This document shows, in pieces, positions 8,311 through 19,785 of a stretch of DNA of 64,000 nt. Numbering within the stretch: position 1 is the first letter of the stretch; the number at the start of each line of letters is the position of its first letter. The stretch lies in assembly GCA_039809865.1 (NCBI GenBank), contig JBDHVW010000011.1:1-64000 (forward strand). Direction: 5' to 3'. The position numbers and the translations under genes are program-made. The notes under the pieces are model-generated. The model had not been told where the DNA came from and made no database searches. It saw only the letters and a program-made list of their open reading frames with translations. This DNA is from QWHO01 sp039809865. Lineage in GTDB: Bacteria; Vulcanimicrobiota; Xenobia; Xenobiales; QWHO01.

Positions 8311-9356
8311 CAGAATCCCAGCTTGCCGATCATGGAATACATCGGCAGCATCATGGCCACGAAGAAAGCCGTCAGGACGACCCCCAGGACGGCCATCAGC
8401 AGGGGCTCCAGAGCGACCTGCAACGCCTGCAGGCGGCTGTCCACCTCGAGCTCGAGCAAGCGCTTGACCGAATCGAGGGCCCGGTCGAGCACGCCGGTCT
8501 GCGTGCCGACCTCCAGCATGGCGCTGACCGAGCGCGGAAAGAAGGGCAACTCCTCGCGCACCGCGGTGGCCAGGCTGCCGCCGCCCTCCATCTGATGGCG
8601 CACCGCGGCCAGGCGGCGAGCGTAGCTCTCCTCGCCGGCCGCCTCCTCTTGCAGAAGCAGGGCGCGGTTCAAGGGCACGCCGCTGGCGTAGAGGCTGGCC
8701 AGCACGTCGCAGAACTGAGCCGACAGCAGCGAGCCCGCCAGCTCTCTCGTCCAGGGCAGCTCCAGCGACACTTCGAACAGCCAGCTTCGCAGAGCGGCGC
8801 GATGGTTGAGCAGGAGGGCCGCCGCAATCAGCACCAGAGCGGGGAAACCGGGGTGGTTGAGCACCTGCACGATCGCCATGGCGGCCCGGGTCAGGAAGGG
8901 CAGCTCCAGCTTGAGGCTGACATACATTTCGGCGAAGCGGGGCAGGATCAGCTTCACCAGCAGGGCCAGGACGACCGCCGAGAAGACGCCCGTCAGCACG
9001 GGGGTGCTCAGGGCCTGGCGCATCCGGGCCTGGTGAGCGGCCTGGCGGGCCAGCAGCTCGGAGGCGCGCTGCAACCGCAAGCCCAGCTCGCCCGTCTCCT
9101 CTCCCACCCGGGCCAGCATCACCACCAGCGGCGGAAAGATCTCGGGCTGGCGGGCGAAGCTGTCGGAAAGCTTGTGGCCAGCCTCTACCCGGGCGCGCAC
9201 GTCTTCCCAGGCGCGGCCCATGACCGGGCTCTCGGGGTCGCGCGTCAGCGCGCTCAGGGCGGCGCCGACCTGAATGCCCGACACCAGCAAGAAGGCCAGG
9301 TGCCCCAGGCTGGTGGCCACCATCCGGGTGGAGGCGAGGCGACGCGTGGAGCTCAT
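8310..9356 (-). CDS. Type II secretion/type IV pilus inner-membrane platform protein GspF/PilC
   Basis: 348 residues with the two repeated GspF domains. The first contains KLSDSFARQPEIFPPLVVMLARVGEETGEL and the second SLATAVREELPFFPRSVSAMLEVGTQTGVLD, each preceding hydrophobic helices. The last helix is LLMAVLGVVLTAFFVAMMLPMY. It is near family length but has a short N-terminus. GspF forms the cytoplasmic-membrane platform driven by a GspE/PilB ATPase. No intact ATPase is encoded here, so the motor must lie elsewhere. ATGA overlaps on both sides show tight coupling within the operon. Confidence 0.92.
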   Translation of the reverse strand: MSSTRRLASTRMVATSLGHLAFLLVSGIQVGAALSALTRDPESPVMGRAWEDVRARVEAGHKLSDSFARQPEIFPPLVVMLARVGEETGELGLRLQRASELLARQAAHQARMRQALSTPVLTGVFSAVVLALLVKLILPRFAEMYVSLKLELPFLTRAAMAIVQVLNHPGFPALVLIAAALLLNHRAALRSWLFEVSLELPWTRELAGSLLSAQFCDVLASLYASGVPLNRALLLQEEAAGEESYARRLAAVRHQMEGGGSLATAVREELPFFPRSVSAMLEVGTQTGVLDRALDSVKRLLELEVDSRLQALQVALEPLLMAVLGVVLTAFFVAMMLPMYSMIGKLGF

Positions 9357-10129
9357 TCCCAGAGCGAGCGAGCCAGCTCGTCGCCTCCGTCCCGCAGGTA
9401 GGGGGCCAGTTTTAACTGCTCGGGAGAGATCCGTCCCGACAGGACGTTCTCGTAAAGGCGTCGGAACCGGAGCTGCTCCGGTTTGCGCGGCGGCGCGAGA
9501 CGACTGCGCTCCAGGGCCGCCACCCGGTCGATGCTGCAGCGGTACCCCAGGGCCAGGTCGGACGGGCTGGCCGGGCTGAGCGCGAGCCGCTCCAGCTCAT
9601 CCCAGACGCCCTGCGCCTCGAGCTCGGTCAGCTTGCGCGAGCGCACCGCGGTATAGAAGGTCTGGAAGGCGAGGTCGCGGAGAGCCTCCCACTCGGGCCG
9701 GGCCTCTTGCCGGAACCGGCTCAGGAACGCGGCCAGGCGGGCCCGGTAGGATTCGCGCTCCTGCGGAGCCTCCAGCACGCGGCGGACGGCCGCCATGAAG
9801 TCCTGGAGCTGAAAAGGCTTGTAGAGGTAGTCGTCGGCCCCCAGGGCCACCGCCCGTCCCGGCGCCTCCTCGCTGGCATAGCCGGTCATCACGATGCTGC
9901 GCATGGCCGGACGCACCTTGCGCAGCGCGGACAGGCACTCCAAGCCGTCCATTCCCTGCATGCGGATGTCGGTGACGAGCAGGTCGAACGGCCTGCGGGT
10001 GGCCAGGGCGATGGCCTCGGGACCCGAGGTGACGCCCAGGGCCTCGAGTCCGCGGGCCTCCATGGTCTCGGTCAGCAGCTCGCAGAAATCGAGGTCGTCC
10101 TCCAGGACCAGCACGGAAGGGCGGCTCAC
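9353..10129 (-). CDS. Response regulator with receiver domain and helical C-terminus
   Basis: 258 residues from a GTG overlapping the upstream stop (GTGA). Residues 1-120 are a receiver: acidic pair in LVLEDDLDF, phospho-acceptor Asp54 in LLVTDIRMQGMDG, Thr in IVMTGYASE and Lys in DDYLYKPFQ. The remaining 130 residues are helical (RLYENVLSGRISPEQLKLAPYL, TFYTAVRSRKLTELEAQGVW) and match no output domain I know. The receiver is closely similar to that of the neighbouring regulator, suggesting duplication. It could feed phosphorylation from the same histidine kinase to the pseudopilus genes that follow. Confidence 0.87.
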   Translation of the reverse strand: MSRPSVLVLEDDLDFCELLTETMEARGLEALGVTSGPEAIALATRRPFDLLVTDIRMQGMDGLECLSALRKVRPAMRSIVMTGYASEEAPGRAVALGADDYLYKPFQLQDFMAAVRRVLEAPQERESYRARLAAFLSRFRQEARPEWEALRDLAFQTFYTAVRSRKLTELEAQGVWDELERLALSPASPSDLALGYRCSIDRVAALERSRLAPPRKPEQLRFRRLYENVLSGRISPEQLKLAPYLRDGGDELARSLWE

Positions 10130-12369
10130 AGGCTGAGGCGCGCCCGTTGGTAGAGCTCCATCAGGCGCAGCCCTGGCTCCAGACCCAGCTCCTCGGCCAG
10201 GGTGCGGCGGCAACGCTCGAAGAGCCGCACCGCCGCCTGGGGACGGTTCAGGGCCAGCTGGGCGGAGAGCGCGGCCTCGTAGGCCTCCTGGCTGCACGAA
10301 TCAAGCTGGAGCAGGTGCTGCGAGTGCTCCAGCGCTTCCTGCGGGGTCGCCCGCGCCAGGAGGCGCGTCAGGCATTCCTGCAGGCGCGCCGTGGTCCGAT
10401 CGCGGATGGGGTTGGTCCAGTCCATGTAGCAGGCTTCCAGGAACGGGCCGCGGTGCAGGCTCACGGCTCGGCGCAGGAGGGCGTCGTCGCCCTTCAGGCC
10501 CGCTTCGGTGGCATGCTCGAACTCCTCGAGGTCGTGCCAGCGGGGCAGAGTGGGATTGAGCTGCAAACATCCGCCCGAGCGCAGGATGTAGTCCAGCTCC
10601 TCGCCCCGGCCCTCGGGGCGGAGGCCGGCGCGCAGGGTGGAGCAGTACCAGTAAAGGTTGCGCCGTCCCTTGTCGGCGTCCTCGGGCCAGAAAGCGTCGA
10701 TCAGCTGATCCTCGGGCACGGGCTGGGCCCGGTGCGCCGCCAGGAACGCGAAGAGGTAGCGGCCTTTCTGGCTGCGCCAACCCTTGTCGGTGACCCGTTG
10801 CTCGCCGCGAAACACCTCCATCGGCCCGAAGGAGAAGATGCGCAGCACCGGGGGACCGCTCTGCTGCGCCCGGGCCACCTCGGCCCGCACCCGCTCGTCG
10901 GGGTCGGTGGCGAGCTGCCCGAGCAGCTTCTCGGGTCCGCCGGCGCGCGCCAGTGCGCGAGCGGCGGCCAGCCGGGCCTCGCCCTGGAGGGAGGGGAGCT
11001 GACGCTCGAACTCACGCGGCACATCCCGGGCCAGCTGGGCCAGGGCCCGCTCGGACGGCCCCGGATGGGCCAGCAGGAACGACAGCAGCCAGGATGCGGC
11101 GCGCGCCAGCTCCCAGGCGTGCTCGGGCGCCAGCAGCACGGCCAGGGCCGGCTCCCAGGGCTCGCTGACCACGTTGGCCAGAACCCGGGCCGACAGGCGG
11201 GCCATCGCTTCCTGGCCGGGCTCGCGCAGTTGCCCGGCCAGATGGGCCGCCTGGGAGAGCAGGGACGGATCGCGCAGCAGCTGCCCCGCGCGCAGGTAGG
11301 CCTGGGCCGCCACGCCGGGGCTGGCGTGAGCGGCCTGAGCGGCGGCCCGGCGCGCCTGGGCGGCGGCCTCGGCCGGCTCGGGCGCCAGACGGGCCAGACC
11401 GAGATGAGCTTCCACCGTTTCGGCGCCCACGTGCCGGGCCAGGGCCAGCTCGGAATAGGCCTGGCGGGCGCCGTCCCGATCGCCGGCCTCCTCCAGCGCG
11501 CGGCCCAGCGAGAGCAGGCCGCGCAGATGGGCGGCCGGATTGAGGGGGCGAGGCGGGGCGGTGCCCTCGAGCGCGGCCAGCACCCGTGGATCGCAGCGGC
11601 CCGGGGAGCGGTCATCGCTGAGCGCCACCGTGACGATGCGCGACTCGATCGGGATCTGCTCGCCGGCCAGCCCGTCGGGACCGCCCAGTCCGTCGTAGCG
11701 CTCGTCCAGGTGACGCAGCACCAGCGCCAGTCCGGCCGGAAGCTCCTCGGGCTCGGGCCCGAACGGCACCCCCTCCAGGGCGCCCAGGCCAGCCATGAGC
11801 GCGGCCAGACGCGCCATGTCCCCGCTCTCGAGACCCAGGGCCCGGGCCAGCCGCGAAGCCAGCTCGGCCGCCCCCATCAAGCCCCCCGGCGGGCGCCCCG
11901 GATGGCCCAGGCCATCCAGCATGCGGGCCAGCGCCTCGGTGGAGCGCAACCAGCTCGTGCGCATGCGGCTCTCCATCTCGCGCCGGGCCGCTTCCTGGCG
12001 GCGGGCGCCCACCAGCCGGCGCACCGAGCCCAGGAACTCCTTGAAATCGAACGGCTTCTTGAGGTAGTCTCCCACCCCCAGCCGGATGGCCCGGATCGAG
12101 TCATCCTCGGTGCTGTAGCCCGTGACCACCAGGCTGCGCACCGCCGGCTGGTGCTCGCGCACGCGCTGCAGGGCCTCGAGCCCATCCATGCCTTCCATCC
12201 GGATGTCGGCGATCACCAGGTCGAAGGGCTCCTGGGCGGCCAGTTGCACGGCTTGAGCACCGCGCCCCACCGCTTTGACCCGGTAGCCCTCGCCGTCGAG
12301 CACCGCGGCGATCATCTCGCGCATGTCCTCGTCGTCCTCCAGCACCAGCACCCGAACGTCGTTACTCAT
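10126..12369 (-). CDS. Receiver - degenerate HD-GYP - BTAD transcriptional regulator
   Basis: 747 residues. A receiver (phospho-acceptor Asp55, IADIRMEGMDG; LKKPF) is followed at about 160-255 by a region whose end, LDERYDGLGGPDGLAGEQIP, aligns with the GYP half of HD-GYP domains. The metal-binding HD pair is absent (MAGLGAL where HDIGK is expected). About 250 residues of helical repeats follow. The C-terminus has a winged-helix (FGPMEVFRGEQRVTDKGWRSQKGRYLFAFLA) and the BTAD TPR domain, ending in ELGLEPGLRLMELYQRA, as in SARP/AfsR activators. It probably activates transcription on phosphorylation, with the dead HD-GYP acting as a sensor or scaffold. ATGA overlap couples it to the upstream kinase gene. 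Confidence 0.88.
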   Translation of the reverse strand: MSNDVRVLVLEDDEDMREMIAAVLDGEGYRVKAVGRGAQAVQLAAQEPFDLVIADIRMEGMDGLEALQRVREHQPAVRSLVVTGYSTEDDSIRAIRLGVGDYLKKPFDFKEFLGSVRRLVGARRQEAARREMESRMRTSWLRSTEALARMLDGLGHPGRPPGGLMGAAELASRLARALGLESGDMARLAALMAGLGALEGVPFGPEPEELPAGLALVLRHLDERYDGLGGPDGLAGEQIPIESRIVTVALSDDRSPGRCDPRVLAALEGTAPPRPLNPAAHLRGLLSLGRALEEAGDRDGARQAYSELALARHVGAETVEAHLGLARLAPEPAEAAAQARRAAAQAAHASPGVAAQAYLRAGQLLRDPSLLSQAAHLAGQLREPGQEAMARLSARVLANVVSEPWEPALAVLLAPEHAWELARAASWLLSFLLAHPGPSERALAQLARDVPREFERQLPSLQGEARLAAARALARAGGPEKLLGQLATDPDERVRAEVARAQQSGPPVLRIFSFGPMEVFRGEQRVTDKGWRSQKGRYLFAFLAAHRAQPVPEDQLIDAFWPEDADKGRRNLYWYCSTLRAGLRPEGRGEELDYILRSGGCLQLNPTLPRWHDLEEFEHATEAGLKGDDALLRRAVSLHRGPFLEACYMDWTNPIRDRTTARLQECLTRLLARATPQEALEHSQHLLQLDSCSQEAYEAALSAQLALNRPQAAVRLFERCRRTLAEELGLEPGLRLMELYQRARLSL

Positions 12370-14078
12370 GCGGCTGGCAGCCAGAGCACGAAGTGTCCGC
12401 CCGGACCGGGTCCGAGCTGCAGGCGCCCGTCGTGCGCCAGGGCGATCTGCAGGCTGGTGGAGAGTCCCAGGCCCGTGCCGGCGCCCACCGGCTTGGTGGT
12501 GAAGAACGGATCGAAGATCTTCTCGCGTATCTCCAGAGGCACGCCCGGGCCGTCATCGCGCACCTCGATCTCGGCCCCCGACCGGACGGCCCGGGTGGCG
12601 ATCGAGATGTTCTTGCCGGCATCGCGAGCGTTGATGAGCAGGTTGGTCAACACTTGCTGCAGCTCGTTCTGGTTGGCCGACACGCAGGGCAGCTCGGCCA
12701 GGTCGGTCGCTACGCTCACGCCGTCCAGCTGTAGCTGGCTGCCCAGCAGGTCCAGCGTGTCTCGAACCACGACGTTCAGGTCGGTGGGCTTGCGCCCGGT
12801 GCGGGCGTCGCGGGAGTAGTAGAGGAGCTTGGCCACGATCTCCTTGGCGCGGGTCGCGGCGCGCAGGACGCGCTCCAGCGTCTTGTCCGGTCCCGCTTCG
12901 AGCCGGGCCCCCACGCCCAGCAGCACGGCTCCCAGAGGGGTATTCAGCTCGTGCGCCACGCCGGCGGCCAGCTGGCCCACCGCGGCCATCTTGGAGGACT
13001 GCACCAGCTGCTCCTGCGAGCGCTTGAGCAGCTCGTGCGTCTGGGCGTTCTCGAGGGCGACCGCCGCCTGATAGGCGAGCGTCTGCACCACTTTGGCCTG
13101 CTCCGGGCTGAAACCGCCCGCGGCCACCAGGCTCACGACGCCGATCGCGCGCTCCTCGGCCAGGAGAGGAGCCGCCAGCCGGTTCTCGCGCAGGATCATC
13201 TGGCGCCGTTCGATCGCCTCTCGGGCCAGGGGATCGGTCGTGTCGGGGGCGTGCAGAGCGCCGCTCTCGTGCGGCACCGTGGTGCGCAGAAGCTCTTGCA
13301 GCCGGCCCATCACCTCGTCCGCGGCCAGGCCCGACGCCAGCACGCGGGCTCCCTCCAGCAGGAAGTCCTGACGCTGGACCCAGACCGCCAGCTGCTTGCG
13401 CTCGGTGCTCTCCTGGGCCAGCTCCTCACGGGTCTGAGCCAGCGCCGCGCGCGACTGGCGCTCCTGGAGGGCCAGCAGCTCGCGGTCGAGCACCTCGAGC
13501 CGCAACAGGTCGAGCTGGGCCGCCCGTTGCAGCCCGAGCAGGATGGGACAGAGCCACAGGCCGTTCCAGGCACTCGAGCCGCACAACAAAGCCAGCGCCG
13601 GGCCCAGGCCGGCCACCCCCAGAATGTAGACCGCCGTCATTTCGCGGTGGCGCTGCCAGGCCAGCGGGGCGGCGGCCGAGAGAAGCCTTTCGGGCACCTG
13701 CAGCGCCAGCCCCGCGTAGGCGACGAGACCCAGCGGAATGGCCGCCGCCGGCAGCCAGGCCGCCACAGCCAGGGCCGCCAGGCTCGGAACGAGGTCGGCC
13801 AGCGTCTCCCGCGGGCCCGAGCGGCGCACGAGGGCGCGCAAGCCCAGGCCCGCCGCCAGCGCCAGGGCCGCCGTCGTGGAGCCGGAGAGCAGTGCCAGCG
13901 CGAACATGGGGGCGAAAGCGCTGGAGAAGAAGCCCGCCCCGGCCAGGCGCACGGCCGTGACCTCCAGGATCACCGTCAGCAGGGCCAGCCAGGCTGTGGA
14001 CGTCGCCAGCCGCGGCGGGCCGCCTCCGGCCAGCGTCAGCGCCGTCAGAGCCAGGGCCAGCAACGTCCAGGGCAGCAT
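12366..14078 (-). CDS. Membrane sensor histidine kinase with GAF domain
   Basis: 570 residues from ATG (MLPWTLLALALTALTLAGG); an upstream in-frame GTG would add 17 residues and overlap the previous gene. The N-terminus has about six hydrophobic helices forming a MASE-like sensor. A coiled coil (LQERQSRAALAQTREELAQE) leads to a GAF domain (VMGRLQELLRTTVPHESGA, GVVSLVAAGGFSPEQ). HisKA follows with the phospho-histidine at about residue 375 in GVAHELNTPLGAVLLG, then HATPase with NLLINARDAG, DDGPGVP and GTGLGLS boxes. It is the likely partner of the two receiver proteins encoded next. Confidence 0.93.
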   Translation of the reverse strand: MLPWTLLALALTALTLAGGGPPRLATSTAWLALLTVILEVTAVRLAGAGFFSSAFAPMFALALLSGSTTAALALAAGLGLRALVRRSGPRETLADLVPSLAALAVAAWLPAAAIPLGLVAYAGLALQVPERLLSAAAPLAWQRHREMTAVYILGVAGLGPALALLCGSSAWNGLWLCPILLGLQRAAQLDLLRLEVLDRELLALQERQSRAALAQTREELAQESTERKQLAVWVQRQDFLLEGARVLASGLAADEVMGRLQELLRTTVPHESGALHAPDTTDPLAREAIERRQMILRENRLAAPLLAEERAIGVVSLVAAGGFSPEQAKVVQTLAYQAAVALENAQTHELLKRSQEQLVQSSKMAAVGQLAAGVAHELNTPLGAVLLGVGARLEAGPDKTLERVLRAATRAKEIVAKLLYYSRDARTGRKPTDLNVVVRDTLDLLGSQLQLDGVSVATDLAELPCVSANQNELQQVLTNLLINARDAGKNISIATRAVRSGAEIEVRDDGPGVPLEIREKIFDPFFTTKPVGAGTGLGLSTSLQIALAHDGRLQLGPGPGGHFVLWLPAA

Positions 14079-14113
14079 GTCGGGAATTTCCGAGCGCCGG
14101 CTCGTCAAATCCT

Positions 14114-14818
14114 TCAGGCATACATCCACGGAATTCCGTCCACGCCTGGGATGTCCCGGTCGCCGACCGTCCGGCCCTGATCGTCGGGCGGCACCGTGCC
14201 CCGGTACCGGCCGCCGCCCAGCGAGATGCCCACGTGGCCCCAGTTGTCGCCGTTGGCCGGGTTGACGATGTCCGGAAAAAAGACGATCGCGCCCCTCGGC
14301 GGGTCGCCATAGTGGATCTTGCCGCTGGCCACGGCCTTATCGTAGGCCGCCCGGGCATCCTCCGCCTGCAACTCGGGGATTCCTTTGCCGCCGTTGGCCC
14401 ACTTGGTGGCTTCGTTGACCCAGCCCAGACACCAGAGGTTCCAGTTCTTGTCCCCGGTGTTGGGGTTGATCGCGTTCCCGTCGGCGTTGAAGTCGAGCGC
14501 CCGCACGCCCACATCGTTGGAGCCGCCGTTGGGGGCGGGCGGTCTGGCATCGTTTCCGGGCGCGGCCTGGAACTTGCGGGTAGGGCCTCGCCCGTAATTG
14601 TCCTCCAGGCCCCGAGTCAGGTGGCTGACGTTCCCGTTGCCCGAAACCCTGGGCTCGGGCGCCGTGCGCGTGAACCGGTCGCCGCCGTGAACCCCGTTGA
14701 CCCGGTTGGCAACGTCGCTGCGGACTTTGTTGCTGATGGCGTCGTGGGCCGCCCGGTTGGCGTTGCTCCCTCCGTTGACGACGGTGTTGCGGATCGAATC
14801 GCCGAGTGCGGATGACAT
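14114..14818 (-). CDS. CHAP-like cysteine peptidase/amidase domain protein
   Basis: 234 residues; the ATG follows AGGAAGG. The N-terminal 110 residues are Asn/Gly-rich and disordered. The C-terminal domain fits the CHAP/NlpC fold: a catalytic Cys in NWNLWCLGWVNEATKW, a hydrophobic strand in PPRGAIVFFPD, and the His in NWGHVGISLGGGRYRG. Such enzymes cut peptidoglycan peptides. No signal peptide is seen. It lies 35 bases upstream of the histidine kinase gene on the same strand, so it may head the long operon. Its upstream block matches that of the SLT gene, pointing to shared control of two wall hydrolases. Confidence 0.8.
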   Translation of the reverse strand: MSSALGDSIRNTVVNGGSNANRAAHDAISNKVRSDVANRVNGVHGGDRFTRTAPEPRVSGNGNVSHLTRGLEDNYGRGPTRKFQAAPGNDARPPAPNGGSNDVGVRALDFNADGNAINPNTGDKNWNLWCLGWVNEATKWANGGKGIPELQAEDARAAYDKAVASGKIHYGDPPRGAIVFFPDIVNPANGDNWGHVGISLGGGRYRGTVPPDDQGRTVGDRDIPGVDGIPWMYA

Positions 14819-14852
14819 CTCTTCTGGCCCCTTCCTGTGTTTGGAAAGAGCA

Positions 14853-14880
14853 TAGCCGGGAGACCTTGGCAGACCCTTGG
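14853..14880 (-). promoter_or_regulatory. Shared upstream block of the CHAP gene
   Basis: On the gene strand CCAAGG-N5-CCAAGG (period 11) is followed by a C-rich stretch and GCTA starting a TATGCT -10-like hexamer, 35-62 bases upstream of the ATG. It matches the block upstream of the SLT transglycosylase at 24 of 29 aligned positions. The divergent kptA promoter overlaps it on the other strand. Confidence 0.5.
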
Positions 14881-14895
14881 CATTCGTGTTAGACT
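14866..14895 (+). promoter_or_regulatory. Predicted sigma-70-type promoter of kptA
   Basis: TTGGCA and TAGACT are separated by 18 bases. The -10 box ends only 10 bases before the ATG, so the transcript would have almost no leader; no ribosome site is visible. Confidence 0.5.
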
Positions 14896-14905
14896 AAGTG
14901 TGCAA

Positions 14906-15442
14906 ATGACACATATAAGCAAGACACTCGCTTACGTGCTGCGGCACAATCCCTCCGACCTCAGTCTTCAGCTCACCCCCGATGGGTGGGTCGAGGTCGA
15001 TACCCTGCTGGTCCGACTGGCCCAGCGCAAGAACATCCATCTCACCCTGGCTGAGCTCGAGCAACTCGTGGCCGACGACGCCAAGGGCCGCTACAGCCTG
15101 CGCGACGGCATGATCCGCGCCAACCAGGGGCACTCCGTGAAGGGAATCCAGGCGGTGGAGCTCATTCCGCGCACCCCGCCCCCCGTGCTCTACCACGGCA
15201 CGACCGAGCAACGCTGGGCAAGAATCCAGCGGACCGGCGGCCTCAAGAAAATGAAACGCCACCACGTCCATCTCACCGAAAAACTCGAGACGGCCTGGGA
15301 GACCGGCCGCCGCCACCGCAAAGAAACCCCACTGGTGCTAAGCATCGACGCGGCCAAGATGACCGACTTCGAGTTCTACCTGTCCGAGAACGGCGTCTGG
15401 CACGTCGACCGGGTGCCCCTGACCTTCCTGACCCCCTCCTGA
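14906..15442 (+). CDS. kptA: RNA 2'-phosphotransferase (Tpt1/KptA family)
   Basis: 178 residues, starting MTHISKTLAYVLRHNP at the ATG just downstream of the predicted -10. It carries the family signatures LRHNP, GWVEVDTLL, RYSLRDGMIRANQGHS, LYHGT and KKMKRHHVHLT, including the Arg/His/Arg/Arg set of Tpt1. The enzyme moves an internal RNA 2'-phosphate to NAD+, releasing nicotinamide and making ADP-ribose cyclic phosphate. In bacteria its natural RNA substrate is unclear since tRNA splicing of the fungal type is absent. Length is typical. It appears monocistronic and divergent from the CHAP gene. Confidence 0.95.
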   Translation: MTHISKTLAYVLRHNPSDLSLQLTPDGWVEVDTLLVRLAQRKNIHLTLAELEQLVADDAKGRYSLRDGMIRANQGHSVKGIQAVELIPRTPPPVLYHGTTEQRWARIQRTGGLKKMKRHHVHLTEKLETAWETGRRHRKETPLVLSIDAAKMTDFEFYLSENGVWHVDRVPLTFLTPS

Positions 15443-15495
15443 CCGGGGCCGATCCGGGGGGTTCCGTTCCCCTGGACGACGATTCGTGTGGCGCG

Positions 15496-15511
15496 GGAAC
15501 GAGGTCGTTCC
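15496..15511. repeat. Seven-base inverted repeat between convergent genes
   Basis: GGAACGA-GG-TCGTTCC forms a short hairpin in the 103-base gap between kptA and the convergent membrane gene. There is no T-run, so a terminator role is uncertain. Nothing else is seen in this gap. Confidence 0.35.
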
Positions 15512-15545
15512 TCGTCTTCCTCACTGTCGACCCCAAGAAACCTCG

Positions 15546-15941
15546 TTAATCCAGCTCGATGACGCGGCAGGCCAGCGCCTCACCGGCGAAGCGGCCCAGG
15601 TTGTAGCCCAGGAAGTCGAACCAGACCGGGCCGGTCACGAGGCCGGCGGCGGTGCCCGCCATCACGGCGCTGGGGATGGCCACCAGGCGGTTGCGGGTGC
15701 GCGAGCGGACCTGGCGGGCAACCCAGGCGCCCGGGCCCAGCACGATGCCCTCGCTGCGGCTCCAGCCGAACGCGGCGGCCACCGCGAAGAGCGGACCCAG
15801 CACCACGCCGGCCAGCAGGCCGAGAATCGCCAGCAGGAAGGCGCTGCCCCGAACGATCAGCTCGTAGGCCACCTTGCGCATTCCGCGGGGGCGCACGGCC
15901 CGGCGGGCGGAAGTCTCGGTAGCGGCGGTCAGGTTGCTCAT
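15546..15941 (-). CDS. Hypothetical small membrane protein
   Basis: 131 residues with an ATG preceded by a weak GGGA site. After a polar N-terminus (MSNLTAATETSARR) come hydrophobic stretches FLLAILGLLAGVVLGPLFAV and VAIPSAVMAGTAAGLVTGPV, suggesting two or three membrane segments rich in Gly and Ala. No family is recognised. It is divergent from the large kinase gene, with which it shares a 119-base intergenic region. The alternative reading frames here give unnatural Arg/Pro-rich products, supporting this one. Confidence 0.65.
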   Translation of the reverse strand: MSNLTAATETSARRAVRPRGMRKVAYELIVRGSAFLLAILGLLAGVVLGPLFAVAAAFGWSRSEGIVLGPGAWVARQVRSRTRNRLVAIPSAVMAGTAAGLVTGPVWFDFLGYNLGRFAGEALACRVIELD

Positions 15942-16060
15942 GGTCCCAATCTACCGGGGCCACCTGAAAAAACCATGCAAAAAGGCAAGGCTGGCTTAAC
16001 GCCCGAAGGACCGGGCAATGCAAGCGCAGCGCGCAGCGAGCCGAAGGCGAGCGTAGTTCC

Positions 16061-19771
<3,711 letters not shown>

Positions 19772-19785
19772 TACGCTAGAGCGGT

